NCBI GenBank assembly: GCA_902778245.1
Contig: CACYXH010000015.1
Location: forward strand, 1-35,173
Source of the DNA: an uncultured Lachnospiraceae bacterium
GTDB lineage: Bacteria > Bacillota > Clostridia > Lachnospirales > Lachnospiraceae
DNA: 35,173 nucleotides
Direction of reading: 5' to 3'
The notes beneath the pieces are model-generated. The model did not search any database. It saw only the letters and a list, made by a program, of their open reading frames with translations, and was not told the DNA's origin. Numbering within the stretch: position 1 is the stretch's first letter; every line of letters begins with the position of its first letter. This document shows, one piece after another, positions 7,898 to 16,769 of this stretch. The position numbers were made by a program, and so were the translations under genes.

Positions 7898-10800
7898 ATG
7901 CAAAAAGCATTTTTTGAGGTCTTTCCGGAGTTGTCCTTGAATGAGGATACCACAGAATTGATGAAGCAGGCGTCGATTGCCCGCGTCACCATGAACTCCC
8001 GGAAAGACCTGATGCGTATTTATCTGGAAAGCGATGTGCTAATACACAAAAAATATATTTTTGAAACAGAGCAGGCCATTTCGGATCAGCTTCATTTTCG
8101 TGCGCCCATGACAGTGAAAATCATTGAAAAATTTCACTTGTCCGGGCAGTATACGGCTGAAAAGCTGATGCCGATCTACAGGGACAGCATTTTACTGGAA
8201 CTAAAGAATTACAATCACTTTCTTTTCAATCTGTTCCGGGGGGCAAAGTGTGAGTTCTCCGGGGCGGACACTTTGCGGCTTATTATGGAGGACAGTGTAC
8301 TGGCTCAGGGAAAGGAAGAGGAGCTTCTGGCGATTTTGGAGAAAATATTCTGCCAGCGATGCGGACAGAATTTGAAGATCGAAGCCCGGCTTCGGGAGGC
8401 AAAAGAGAGCCAGAACCGCAGATTCAATGAGATCCGATTGCAGCAGGAAGTGGAGGAAATCAGCAAACGGCTGCAGAAAAACAAAGAGCCGGCGGGTGAT
8501 GGGGATGAATTCCTGGAAGTGCCGAACCTTGTAAAAGGAAAGACTGCCGGTGAGAACGGCAGAAATTCCAGGGAAGCCGGAAGGGCATCCGGTGCCGGCA
8601 ATCCTGAGAGAAAACTGAAAGACGGCAGTTATCTGGGACGCGGTGAAGGACGCTACGGCGGTTCTGTCAAACGTTCAGACAACCCTGATGTTCTGATAGG
8701 ACGTGATTTTGAGGAGGATGCCATCCCGCTGGAACAGATCACCGGTGAGATGGGCGAGGTGACGGTGCGCGGTCAGATCCAGAACCTGGAGACCAGAGAG
8801 ATCCGCGGGGAAAAGACCATCATTATGATGGAACTGACGGACTTCACCGACACTATTGTTGTGAAAATGTTTGCGCGAAATGATCAGATGGAGGAGATAA
8901 ATTCCGCAATAAAAAAGGGAATGTTTATTAAAGTCCGGGGCGTTACTACGATTGACCGTTTTGACAGTCAGCTGACCATCGGAAGTGTGCAGGGGATCAA
9001 GAAAATTGCCGATTTCCGAAAGCATCGGATGGATACCTGGCCGGAAAGGCGGGTAGAACTTCATTGTCATACAAAAATGAGTGATATGGACGGGGTGTCT
9101 GATGTGAAAGATATCATAGGCTGCGCCATGAAATGGGGACATCAGGCCATTGCTATTACGGATCACGGCGCGGTTCAGGCATTTCCCGATGCCAACCATG
9201 CGATACCAAAGGGCTCCGATTTTAAAGTTATTTATGGAATGGAAGCCTACCTGGTGGATGATCTGAAAGAATTGGCGGTGGGTTCCAAAGGACAGAAGCT
9301 GGATGATGATTTTGTAGTGTTCGACTTGGAGACAACGGGATTTAGCCCAATCCAGAACCAGATTATTGAGATTGGCGCTGTTAAGGTACAGAAGGGGAAG
9401 ATCACCGAGAGGTTCAGTACCTTTGTCAATCCGGATGTACCGATCCCCTACCGTATTGAACAGCTAACAGGCATCAATGACGGTATGGTGATGGTTTCCC
9501 CCAAAATTGACGTAATCCTGCCACAGTTTCTGGAGTTTTGCACCGGCGCAGTGCTGGTGGCACACAACGCCTCTTTTGACATGAGCTTCCTAGAGGAAAA
9601 CTGCCGCAGACTGGGAATAGAGAAGGAGTTTACTTCTGTGGATACGGTTGGATTGGCTCGTGTCCTGCTGCCTGCCCTGAACCGCTTTAAACTGGATACA
9701 GTGGCAAAGGCTCTCGGTGTTTCTCTGCAGAACCATCATCGTGCCGTGGATGACGCTGGCTGTACCGCAGAGATTTTTGAAAAGTTTATCAAGATGTTAA
9801 GGGAGCGGGATGTCCATGATCTGGATCAGGTGAATCAATTGGGAAAATCTTCTGCGGATCAGATCAAAAAACTCCCGACTTACCATGCCATCCTGCTTGC
9901 GGCCAATGACATTGGACGGGTGAATCTTTACCGGCTTGTGTCCTGGTCCCATTTACAGTATTATAACCGCCGTCCCCGTGTTCCAAAGAGCGTATTGCAA
10001 AAATACCGGGAAGGATTGATCCTGGGCTCCGCCTGTGAGGCGGGAGAATTGTATCAGGCGATTATCCGTGGAGCCTCGGAACAGGAGCTGGCAAGACTGG
10101 TAAATTTCTATGATTATCTGGAGATCCAGCCTCTTGGCAATAATATGTTCATGACCAGGGATACTTATGACGAGCCAAAGACGGTGGAAGAACTGATAGA
10201 GTATAACAGAAAAATAGTGCATCTCGGAGAACAGTATAATAAGCCCGTGGTGGCTACCTGTGATGTTCATTTTCTGAATCCGGAGGACGAGATCTACCGC
10301 CGCATTATCATGACCGGCAAGGGGTTCAAGGATGCAGATGACCAGGCACCGCTATATCTTCGCACCACGGAAGAGATGTTGAAGGAGTTCGAGTATCTGG
10401 GGGAAGAAAAGGCCAGAGAGGTAGTAATCACAAATACGGTAAAGATTGCAAAAATGTGTGAGAAAATCTCTCCGGTGCGGCCCGACAAGTGCCCCCCTGT
10501 CATTGAGAATTCCGACCAGTTGCTGACAGATATCTGCTACAATCGCGCGCATGAGCTATACGGAGAAAATCTTCCGGAAATCGTGGAGGAGCGGCTGCAA
10601 AGAGAATTGAATTCCATCATTTCCAATGGTTTTGCCGTGATGTATATTATTGCCCAGAAGCTGGTGTGGAAGTCCAATGCAGATGGTTATCTGGTGGGAT
10701 CCAGAGGTTCTGTGGGATCCTCTTTTGTGGCAACTATGGCGGGGATCACGGAGGTGAATCCGCTGCACCCCCATTATTACTGTGAGAAGTGCCATTACAG

Positions 10801-12385
10801 CGATTTTTCCTCTCCTGAGGTACGGGAATTTGACGGTATGGCGGGGTGCGATATGCCGGATAAGAAATGTCCGGTGTGCGGAGAACAGTTGAAAAAAGAC
10901 GGATACGATATCCCGTTTGAAACATTTCTTGGCTTTAAGGGAAATAAGGAGCCGGATATTGACCTGAACTTTTCGGGAGAATATCAGAGTAAAGCGCACA
11001 AATATACGGAAGTGATCTTTGGGGCCGGGCAGACATTCCGCGCGGGAACCATCGGTACGCTGGCGGACAAGACGGCGTTTGGTTATGTGAAAAATTATTA
11101 CGAAGAACGGGGGGTGCATAAGCGCACCTGCGAGATCAACCGGATCGTTTCCGGATGCACCGGGGTGAGAAGGACTACCGGGCAGCATCCAGGAGGCATC
11201 ATTGTGCTTCCCTATGGGGAGGAAATTTATTCTTTTACTCCGGTGCAGCACCCGGCCAACGATGTGACAACGGATATTATCACGACCCATTTTGATTACC
11301 ATTCCATTGATCATAATCTGCTGAAACTGGACATCCTCGGACACGATGATCCCACCATGATCCGTATGCTGGAGGATCTCACCGGAGTGGATGCAAAAAA
11401 GATACCTTTGGATGATCGGGAGGTCATGTCCCTGTTTCAGAAAACAGACGCCTTAGGAATTACACCAGATCAGATCGGCGGATGCCCGCTGGGTTCTCTT
11501 GGCATTCCGGAGTTTGGAACGGAATTTGCTATCCAGATGCTGGTGGACACCAAACCCCAGTATTTTTCCGACCTAGTCCGCATTGCCGGACTGGCCCACG
11601 GTACGGATGTATGGCTGGGCAACGCACAGACGCTGATCCAGGAAGGGAAAGCCACGATTTCCACGGCCATCTGTACCCGGGATGATATTATGATCTATTT
11701 AATAGAGAAAGGGCTGGACAGTGAGCAGTCCTTCACCATCATGGAGAGTGTACGAAAAGGGAAAGGACTGAAGCCGGAGTGGGAGGAGGAGATGACGAAA
11801 CATGATGTGCCGGACTGGTATATCTGGTCCTGCAAGAAGATCAAATACATGTTTCCGAAGGCCCACGCGGCGGCATATGTGATGATGGCCTACCGCATCG
11901 CCTGGTTTAAGATCAACCGACCTCTGGCCTACTATGCGGCTTATTTCAGTATCCGTGCTTCCGGTTTTGACTATGAACTGATGTGCCTGGGAGAAGACCG
12001 CCTGCTGATGCATCTGAAAGATTACGAAAAAAGAATGGATACTTTGAGCAAAAAAGAGCAGGATGAATATAAGGACATGAAAGTGGTGCGGGAGATGTAT
12101 GCCAGAGGTTATGATTTTATACCCATTGATATCTATCAGGCTCAGGCCAGCCGTTTTCAGATCATAGACGGAAAACTGATGCCGGCCCTGAGCACCATTG
12201 ACGGTCTGGGCGGAAAGGCAGCGGACGCTGTGGTGGACGCAGTTAAAGATGGAGCGTTTCTGTCCAAAGATGATTTCCGGGAGCGTACCAAAGTCAGTAA
12301 GACGGTCATTGATCTTTTGGGGGATCTTGGCATTTTAAAAGATCTGCCGGAATCAAATCAGTTATCCCTGTTCGATTACGCGTGA
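7898..12385 (+). CDS. polC: DNA polymerase III alpha subunit, PolC type
   Basis: This is the main replicative polymerase of Firmicutes, with its own proofreading exonuclease. It has 1495 residues. In order: an N-terminal domain, a charged linker (about 165-260), an OB fold (about 285-375), the PHP domain starting at H389 (HCHTKMSDMDGVSDV), and inside it the DEDD exonuclease (FDLETTGF with D476, VAHNASFDMSF, HHRAVDDAG). The polymerase core follows, with GYLVGSRGSVGSSFVATMAG, a Cys cluster (CEKC, then CPVC) and PDIDLNFSGEYQ with catalytic aspartates near 1020 and 1022; helix-hairpin-helix and C-terminal parts complete it. The ATG at 7898 has a GGAG nine bases upstream; a GTG at 7892 is possible but too close to that site. 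Nothing is missing compared with the family. Confidence 0.97.
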   Translation: MQKAFFEVFPELSLNEDTTELMKQASIARVTMNSRKDLMRIYLESDVLIHKKYIFETEQAISDQLHFRAPMTVKIIEKFHLSGQYTAEKLMPIYRDSILLELKNYNHFLFNLFRGAKCEFSGADTLRLIMEDSVLAQGKEEELLAILEKIFCQRCGQNLKIEARLREAKESQNRRFNEIRLQQEVEEISKRLQKNKEPAGDGDEFLEVPNLVKGKTAGENGRNSREAGRASGAGNPERKLKDGSYLGRGEGRYGGSVKRSDNPDVLIGRDFEEDAIPLEQITGEMGEVTVRGQIQNLETREIRGEKTIIMMELTDFTDTIVVKMFARNDQMEEINSAIKKGMFIKVRGVTTIDRFDSQLTIGSVQGIKKIADFRKHRMDTWPERRVELHCHTKMSDMDGVSDVKDIIGCAMKWGHQAIAITDHGAVQAFPDANHAIPKGSDFKVIYGMEAYLVDDLKELAVGSKGQKLDDDFVVFDLETTGFSPIQNQIIEIGAVKVQKGKITERFSTFVNPDVPIPYRIEQLTGINDGMVMVSPKIDVILPQFLEFCTGAVLVAHNASFDMSFLEENCRRLGIEKEFTSVDTVGLARVLLPALNRFKLDTVAKALGVSLQNHHRAVDDAGCTAEIFEKFIKMLRERDVHDLDQVNQLGKSSADQIKKLPTYHAILLAANDIGRVNLYRLVSWSHLQYYNRRPRVPKSVLQKYREGLILGSACEAGELYQAIIRGASEQELARLVNFYDYLEIQPLGNNMFMTRDTYDEPKTVEELIEYNRKIVHLGEQYNKPVVATCDVHFLNPEDEIYRRIIMTGKGFKDADDQAPLYLRTTEEMLKEFEYLGEEKAREVVITNTVKIAKMCEKISPVRPDKCPPVIENSDQLLTDICYNRAHELYGENLPEIVEERLQRELNSIISNGFAVMYIIAQKLVWKSNADGYLVGSRGSVGSSFVATMAGITEVNPLHPHYYCEKCHYSDFSSPEVREFDGMAGCDMPDKKCPVCGEQLKKDGYDIPFETFLGFKGNKEPDIDLNFSGEYQSKAHKYTEVIFGAGQTFRAGTIGTLADKTAFGYVKNYYEERGVHKRTCEINRIVSGCTGVRRTTGQHPGGIIVLPYGEEIYSFTPVQHPANDVTTDIITTHFDYHSIDHNLLKLDILGHDDPTMIRMLEDLTGVDAKKIPLDDREVMSLFQKTDALGITPDQIGGCPLGSLGIPEFGTEFAIQMLVDTKPQYFSDLVRIAGLAHGTDVWLGNAQTLIQEGKATISTAICTRDDIMIYLIEKGLDSEQSFTIMESVRKGKGLKPEWEEEMTKHDVPDWYIWSCKKIKYMFPKAHAAAYVMMAYRIAWFKINRPLAYYAAYFSIRASGFDYELMCLGEDRLLMHLKDYEKRMDTLSKKEQDEYKDMKVVREMYARGYDFIPIDIYQAQASRFQIIDGKLMPALSTIDGLGGKAADAVVDAVKDGAFLSKDDFRERTKVSKTVIDLLGDLGILKDLPESNQLSLFDYA

Positions 12386-12420
12386 AGATGCGGTATCGCT
12401 GAGATAAAAGGAGGACTATT

Positions 12421-13272
12421 ATGAAAAAGAACGCTCTGATCCTGGAGGGAGGCGCTAACCGAGGCATTTTTACTTCCGGTGTGCTGGATTATTTAATGGA
12501 AAAAGAATTTTACACGGATTATGTAGTGGGGGTTTCGGCGGGAGCCTGTAATGCGGTGGATTATGTTTCCCATCAGCCGGATCGCTCCAGACAGTGTATC
12601 ATTGCCTGGAATCAGGAGAGCAAAAGGGAACAGTTTGATTCTTTTCGTCAGGAACACTCGGTGATGGATTTTCGGTCGTTGTTTGACACGTTTCCGAACA
12701 GAGACTATCCGTTTGACTATGAAAGCTACTTTCAATCCGACACCAAATGCGAGCTGACCGTCACCAACTGTATAACTGGCAAGGCGGAATTTAAAAGCGA
12801 AGCGTCCAATCGGCAGCGCTTGATGAAAATTTGCCGCGCCTCCAGCAGTATCCCGGTGCTGGCTACCATGGTGGATCTGGACGGGATCCCTTATCTTGAC
12901 GGCGGTCTGGCGGATTCTATACCTGTGATTCATGCCAGGAAACTGGGCTATGAGAAAAATATTATTGTGTTGACACAGAAGAAGGGTTACCGCAAGACGG
13001 TGTCCAGAAAAAACATTGCTCTGATCCGGGCCAAATTTCGTAAATATCCGGAGCTTGTGCGTACCATCTGTCTGCGGCCATTTCGCTACAATAGATGTCT
13101 GGAAGCCATTGAAAAGTGGGAAGCTGCCGGAAAACTGTTTGTCATCCGGCCGGAAGTTCCTCCGGTGGGCAGACTGGAAAAACACACGGATAAGTTAGAA
13201 GCCTTTTATCAACATGGATATAAGATGATGGAAAAGCGATATGATGAGATGATGAATTATCTTAATAACTAA
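12421..13272 (+). CDS. Patatin-like phospholipase family protein
   Basis: This is a predicted serine lipid acyl hydrolase of 283 residues. It has the patatin oxyanion loop (LEGGANRGIFTSGVLDYL, Gly-rich with Arg14), the nucleophile elbow GVSAG with Ser39, and the dyad aspartate in DGGLADSIPV (Asp160), so the catalytic parts are complete. No signal peptide or membrane helix is seen, so it is likely cytosolic or peripheral at the membrane. It resembles the YjjU/RssA-like bacterial branch. The ATG at 12421 follows AAAGGAGGAC. It sits 35 bases after polC and 12 bases before a YqeG-family gene and is probably read through from polC. The physiological lipid is unknown from sequence. Confidence 0.9.
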   Translation: MKKNALILEGGANRGIFTSGVLDYLMEKEFYTDYVVGVSAGACNAVDYVSHQPDRSRQCIIAWNQESKREQFDSFRQEHSVMDFRSLFDTFPNRDYPFDYESYFQSDTKCELTVTNCITGKAEFKSEASNRQRLMKICRASSSIPVLATMVDLDGIPYLDGGLADSIPVIHARKLGYEKNIIVLTQKKGYRKTVSRKNIALIRAKFRKYPELVRTICLRPFRYNRCLEAIEKWEAAGKLFVIRPEVPPVGRLEKHTDKLEAFYQHGYKMMEKRYDEMMNYLNN

Positions 13273-13284
13273 ACAGGAGCATAT

Positions 13285-13803
13285 ATGATGTTGGAACGAT
13301 TCTATCCGGATGAATATCTGGACTCTACTTACAGCATTGATTTTAGGCAGCTTTTTGCAGAGGGATATCGTGGGCTCATCTTCGACATTGACAATACGCT
13401 GGTCCCTCACGGGGCGCCGGCGGATGAGAGGGCCATCGCACTGTTTTCCGGGCTGAAAGCATTAGGTTTTCAGTGCTGTCTTCTCTCAAACAATCAGCTT
13501 CCAAGAGTGGAACTGTTTAATAAGGATGTGCAGGTGCATTATATTGAAAACGCCCATAAACCTTCTGTGAAGAATTATAGGAAGGCCATGGAGATCATGG
13601 GAACGGATCTCAAAAACACGATCTTTATCGGAGATCAGATTTTTACGGATATTTATGGGGCGAAGCGGGCAGGCATATGCACGATACTGGTAAAGCCGAT
13701 TCATCCGAAGGAAGAGATCCAGATCGTCCTGAAACGATATCTGGAAAAAATCGTACTATTTTTTTACAAAAGGAGAAACAAACGATGGATCACATTATCC
13801 TGA
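13285..13803 (+). CDS. yqeG: YqeG family HAD-IIIA type phosphatase
   Basis: This is a HAD-superfamily hydrolase of 172 residues. Motif I is FDIDNTLVPHG (nucleophile and acid Asp pair about residues 34 and 36), motif II is in LLSNNQ, and motif IV is IFIGDQIFTDIYGAKRAG. Family members are phosphatidylglycerophosphate phosphatase-like or of unknown substrate; in Bacillus, yqeG neighbours aroE and yqeH. The adjacent aroK keeps that link to the shikimate pathway. The ATG at 13285 follows CAGGAG; a second ATG at 13288 is equally usable. The last 19 bases overlap the start of aroK in a different frame. The C-terminus is basic (YKRRNKRWITLS). Confidence 0.88.
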   Translation: MMLERFYPDEYLDSTYSIDFRQLFAEGYRGLIFDIDNTLVPHGAPADERAIALFSGLKALGFQCCLLSNNQLPRVELFNKDVQVHYIENAHKPSVKNYRKAMEIMGTDLKNTIFIGDQIFTDIYGAKRAGICTILVKPIHPKEEIQIVLKRYLEKIVLFFYKRRNKRWITLS

Positions 13804-14306
13804 TCGGGTTCATGGGAGCCGGAAAGACTGCCGTAGGAAAACGTCTGGCAAGACAGATGGATCTGACTTTTGTAGATACGGATGATATGATAGAAGAACA
13901 GCAGGGCAGAAGTATTTCAGATATCTTCGCAAAAAATGGCGAGGCATATTTTCGGTCTCTGGAGACGGAAGTACTTTGTCAGTTGCTGGATTCAAAAGAA
14001 CGATGTGTAATCTCGGTTGGGGGGGGACTGCCTGTCCAGAAGCAGAACTGGCCTGTTTTGAGAGAACTTGGCACGGTGGTATACCTGGAGGCGGAGATCG
14101 ATACGCTGCTGAGCAGATTAAAATATGATACAAAGCGGCCGAAACTCCAGGGGGGCAATTTAAAAGAAAAAATTGAAACGCTGATGGAACAGCGAAAAGA
14201 TATCTATGTGAAGACGGCGGATCTTCGAGTAACCACGGATAACCGGGAGTTTCACCAGATTTTACAAGAGATTATGGAAAAAACGGCAGGATATTGTAAA
14301 ATGTAG
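13785..14306 (+). CDS. aroK: Shikimate kinase
   Basis: This enzyme phosphorylates shikimate with ATP, the fifth step toward chorismate. It has 173 residues, the usual length. The Walker A loop is GFMGAGKTAVG, the shikimate-binding segment is VDTDDMIEEQQGRSISDIFA with the following FRSLE, the glycine triplet is SVGGGL, and RPKLQGG includes the lid arginine region. The ATG at 13785 lies inside the end of yqeG and has AAAGGAG 11 bases before it; an ORF start at 13677 would add residues unlike the family. It is the last gene of the long upstream cluster: a promoter-like sequence and a hairpin follow. The product of the next step, AroA, is encoded in this window on the other strand. Confidence 0.95.
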   Translation: MDHIILIGFMGAGKTAVGKRLARQMDLTFVDTDDMIEEQQGRSISDIFAKNGEAYFRSLETEVLCQLLDSKERCVISVGGGLPVQKQNWPVLRELGTVVYLEAEIDTLLSRLKYDTKRPKLQGGNLKEKIETLMEQRKDIYVKTADLRVTTDNREFHQILQEIMEKTAGYCKM

Positions 14307-14326
14307 AGTGAAATGAAAAATAATCC

Positions 14327-14355
14327 TTGCAATTTACAGAATATGGTGTTAGACT
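14327..14355 (+). promoter_or_regulatory. Candidate sigma-A promoter for rimP-nusA operon
   Basis: TTGCAA at 14327-14332, a 17-base spacer, and TAGACT at 14350-14355. Four of six bases match consensus in each box. The location in the gap between aroK and rimP is right for the start of the translation operon. Transcription would begin near 14362, about 100 bases before the rimP start, which leaves the hairpin at 14381 inside the leader. Confidence 0.5.
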
Positions 14356-14380
14356 AAATATGCTTGAATATTTACTGACG

Positions 14381-14409
14381 GAAGAACGGGTTTTTACCCG
14401 TTCTTCTTT
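14381..14409 (+). terminator. Hairpin in rimP leader: terminator of upstream operon or attenuator
   Basis: Perfect 11-base arms at 14381-14391 and 14396-14406 enclose a TTTT loop. Only TTTC follows, so the U-tract is weak for an intrinsic terminator. It stands after the last gene of the folT-aroK cluster and downstream of the candidate rimP promoter. It could therefore end upstream read-through, or act inside the rimP-nusA leader, where NusA and termination factors could tune their own operon. Confidence 0.55.
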
Positions 14410-14460
14410 CGTGCTATAGGATAAAGAATTAAAGATGTGCTGCTTACAGGAGGAATGTGC

Positions 14461-14928
14461 ATGAGTAAACGGGAAATCTATGAGCAGAAGACCGAGGAAC
14501 TGGTATTGCCCATTGTGGAGGAACATCAATTTGAATTGGTGGATGTGGAGTATGTGAAGGAAGGCAGCAGCTGGTATTTGCGGGCTTACATAGATAAGCC
14601 GGGCGGTATCACAGTGGATGACTGCGAGGCGGTCAGCCGCCAATTGAGCGATCTGCTGGATGAAAAGGATTTTATTGATGATGCTTATATTCTGGAGGTC
14701 AGCTCTCCGGGACTTGGCAGACCGCTGAAAAAGGATAAGGATTTTGCCAGAAGTATTGGGGAAACGGTGGAACTGCGTACTTTCCGAGCGGTGGAACATG
14801 AAAAAGAATTTACCGGAATCTTACGGGATTTTGATAAAGATAAATTAGTGATTGAACTGGAAGATAATGTAGTTATGGACTTTGCGAGAGATAATATCGC
14901 GCTTGTGCGTCTTGCGTTCGATTTTTAA
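14461..14928 (+). CDS. rimP: Ribosome maturation factor RimP
   Basis: RimP assists 30S subunit assembly. The 155-residue product has the family N-terminal alpha/beta domain (ELVDVEYVKEG, YIDKPGGITVDDCEAVSRQL, LEVSSPGLGRPL) and the C-terminal SH3-like domain (FTGILRDFDKDKLVIEL). The ATG at 14461 follows a strong AGGAGG; an in-frame ATG at 14437 would lie before that ribosome site. It is the first gene of the translation operon, with nusA 12 bases downstream, as in most bacteria. Confidence 0.96.
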   Translation: MSKREIYEQKTEELVLPIVEEHQFELVDVEYVKEGSSWYLRAYIDKPGGITVDDCEAVSRQLSDLLDEKDFIDDAYILEVSSPGLGRPLKKDKDFARSIGETVELRTFRAVEHEKEFTGILRDFDKDKLVIELEDNVVMDFARDNIALVRLAFDF

Positions 14929-14940
14929 GGAGGAGGAAAA

Positions 14941-16176
14941 ATGAATAACGAACTGTTTGAGGCATTGAATATTCTGGAAAAGGAGAAGAATATCAGTAAA
15001 GAGACACTGCTGGAAGCTATTCGGCAGTCTTTGCTGCAGGCCTGCAAAAACCACTATGGAAAAAATGAAGTGACAAATGTGGTAGTGAACATTGACCCCA
15101 ACACCTGTGAATTTGAGGTGTACGCGGAAAAGTCTGTGGTGGAGCAAGTGGAAGATGAACTGACCCAGATCAGTCTTTCTAATGCAAAGATGAAGGATGA
15201 TAAGTATGAACTGGGTGATGTTGTGCGTGTGGATATTAAATCCAAAGAGTTCGGACGGATCGCTACTCAGAACGCGAAAAATGTGATATTGCAGAAAATC
15301 CGGGAGGAGGAACGAAAATCTCTGTATAACCAGTATTACGAGAAAGAAAAAGATGTGGTTACCGGTATTGTGCAGCGTTATGTTGGCAAAAATGTCAGTG
15401 TAAACCTGGGCAAAGTGGATGCTATGTTGAATGAGAATGAGATGATAAAGGGGGAGAGCTTCTATCCGACGCAGAGAATCAAAGTGTACGTGATGGAAGT
15501 TAAGGACACTCCCAAAGGACCGCGTATTCTGGTTTCCAGAACCCATCCGGAACTTGTAAAGCGTCTCTTTGAGAACGAAGTGACGGAGGTGAGGGACGGC
15601 ACCGTAGAAATTCGCAGTATTGCACGAGAAGCCGGGAGCAGAAGTAAGATGGCAGTTTCTTCCAGCAATCCGGATGTCGATCCGGTAGGCGCATGCGTGG
15701 GAATCAACGGCGCCAGAGTAAACTCCGTAGTGGCGGAACTGGGCGGTGAAAAAATCGATATTATCAACTGGGATGATAATCCGGCGCTGCTGATAGAGAA
15801 TGCATTAAGTCCGGCAAAAGTAATCTATGTCATGGCGGATAACGATGAAAAAACAGCCAAGGTTGTCGTCCCCGATTATCAGCTTTCTCTGGCTATCGGC
15901 AAAGAGGGGCAGAATGCCAGACTTGCTGCCAGACTCACCGGATTTAAGATTGATATCAAGAGTGAAACCCAGGCAAGAGAGTCCGGTGATCTGCTGGAGT
16001 ATGAGAGCGATTACTATGACGATGAAGAATACTACGATGACGAATATGATGATTATGACGGCAGCTATTATGATGAGAATAGTGGCTGCGACTACCCGGA
16101 AAATGAAGCCAATGAGTATCAGGGTGATTATGAGGATGCCCCGGAGAATACCGGGACGGTAGATAATCAGGAGTAG
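14941..16176 (+). CDS. nusA: Transcription termination/antitermination protein NusA
   Basis: NusA binds RNA polymerase and nascent RNA and modulates pausing, termination and antitermination. The 411-residue protein has the polymerase-binding N-terminal domain (1-125), an S1 domain (about 135-200; [18 protein letters not shown]) and two KH domains (about 200-345; [14 protein letters not shown] and [16 protein letters not shown]). As in Firmicutes, the E. coli-type C-terminal repeats are absent. Instead, the last 58 residues or so form a tail very rich in Asp, Glu and Tyr (for example [16 protein letters not shown]). The start follows AAGGAGGAGG. ylxR begins two bases after its stop. Confidence 0.96.
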   Translation: MNNELFEALNILEKEKNISKETLLEAIRQSLLQACKNHYGKNEVTNVVVNIDPNTCEFEVYAEKSVVEQVEDELTQISLSNAKMKDDKYELGDVVRVDIKSKEFGRIATQNAKNVILQKIREEERKSLYNQYYEKEKDVVTGIVQRYVGKNVSVNLGKVDAMLNENEMIKGESFYPTQRIKVYVMEVKDTPKGPRILVSRTHPELVKRLFENEVTEVRDGTVEIRSIAREAGSRSKMAVSSSNPDVDPVGACVGINGARVNSVVAELGGEKIDIINWDDNPALLIENALSPAKVIYVMADNDEKTAKVVVPDYQLSLAIGKEGQNARLAARLTGFKIDIKSETQARESGDLLEYESDYYDDEEYYDDEYDDYDGSYYDENSGCDYPENEANEYQGDYEDAPENTGTVDNQE

Positions 16177-16178
16177 GT

Positions 16179-16457
16179 ATGGGACAGACAAAAAAAATTC
16201 CACAGAGAAAATGTGTGGGCTGTCAGGAAATGAAGGGTAAGAAAGAAATGCTGCGTATCCTGCGGACGGAAAACGGTGAGATCGTTTTAGATACAACCGG
16301 AAGAAAAAACGGTCGCGGCGCATATCTTTGTTATTCCAGGGAGTGTTTCGAGAAAGCAGTAAAATCCAGAGGACTGGAACGTGCGCTAAAAGTGGCGGTC
16401 ACATCGGACACCTATGAAGAATTAAAAAAGGAGATTGATGCGATTGAAAGGAAATAA
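16179..16457 (+). CDS. ylxR: YlxR family RNase P-modulating / nucleic acid-binding protein
   Basis: This small basic protein (92 residues) has the DUF448 signature: RKCVGCQEMKGKKEMLRI, then RKNGRGAYLC. YlxR proteins bind RNA and were reported to interact with RNase P in Bacillus. The gene always sits between nusA and infB in Firmicutes, as here. The start at 16179 uses the CAGGAG formed by the last nusA codons. Its 3' end overlaps the next gene by 20 bases. Confidence 0.93.
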   Translation: MGQTKKIPQRKCVGCQEMKGKKEMLRILRTENGEIVLDTTGRKNGRGAYLCYSRECFEKAVKSRGLERALKVAVTSDTYEELKKEIDAIERK

Positions 16458-16767
16458 AGTTTTGTCTCTCCTTGGTCTGGCCAAAAAGGCCGGAAAGGTA
16501 GTCAGCGGAGAGTTTTCCACAGAAACAGCCGTGAAATCCGGAAAAGCCTGTATGGTAATTGTATCGGAAGAAGCGTCCGGGAATACCAGAAAAAAATTTC
16601 AGGATATGTGTTCCTGGTACAGTGTTCCGTTATTCCTATATGGCGGGAAAGAAGAATTGGGAGGATGCATCGGACAGGAACTGCGGGCGTCGATCGCTGT
16701 GACTGATCCGGGGCTTTCAGAAGCGATACAGAGAGAACTGGGAAATGTGGATGAGCGGAGGGCTTGA
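16438..16767 (+). CDS. ylxQ: L7Ae/YlxQ family ribosomal (K-turn binding) protein
   Basis: This 109-residue L7Ae-fold protein begins with [19 protein letters not shown] and continues with [17 protein letters not shown] and a Tyr/Pro segment ([10 protein letters not shown]). Members bind kink-turn RNA in ribosomal or other RNAs; the precise Firmicutes partner is not certain. The ATG at 16438 is chosen over the adjoining TTG (16435) because AAAGGAG lies just upstream with better spacing. It overlaps ylxR at its start, and its stop is two bases before infB, so the three genes are tightly coupled. Confidence 0.9.
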   Translation: MRLKGNKVLSLLGLAKKAGKVVSGEFSTETAVKSGKACMVIVSEEASGNTRKKFQDMCSWYSVPLFLYGGKEELGGCIGQELRASIAVTDPGLSEAIQRELGNVDERRA

Positions 16768-16769
16768 GT

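Noticed and set aside
10556-11344. 262-codon minus-strand frame opposite polC
   Set aside because: It covers the PolC catalytic core on the other strand, with no promoter, ribosome site or recognisable domain.
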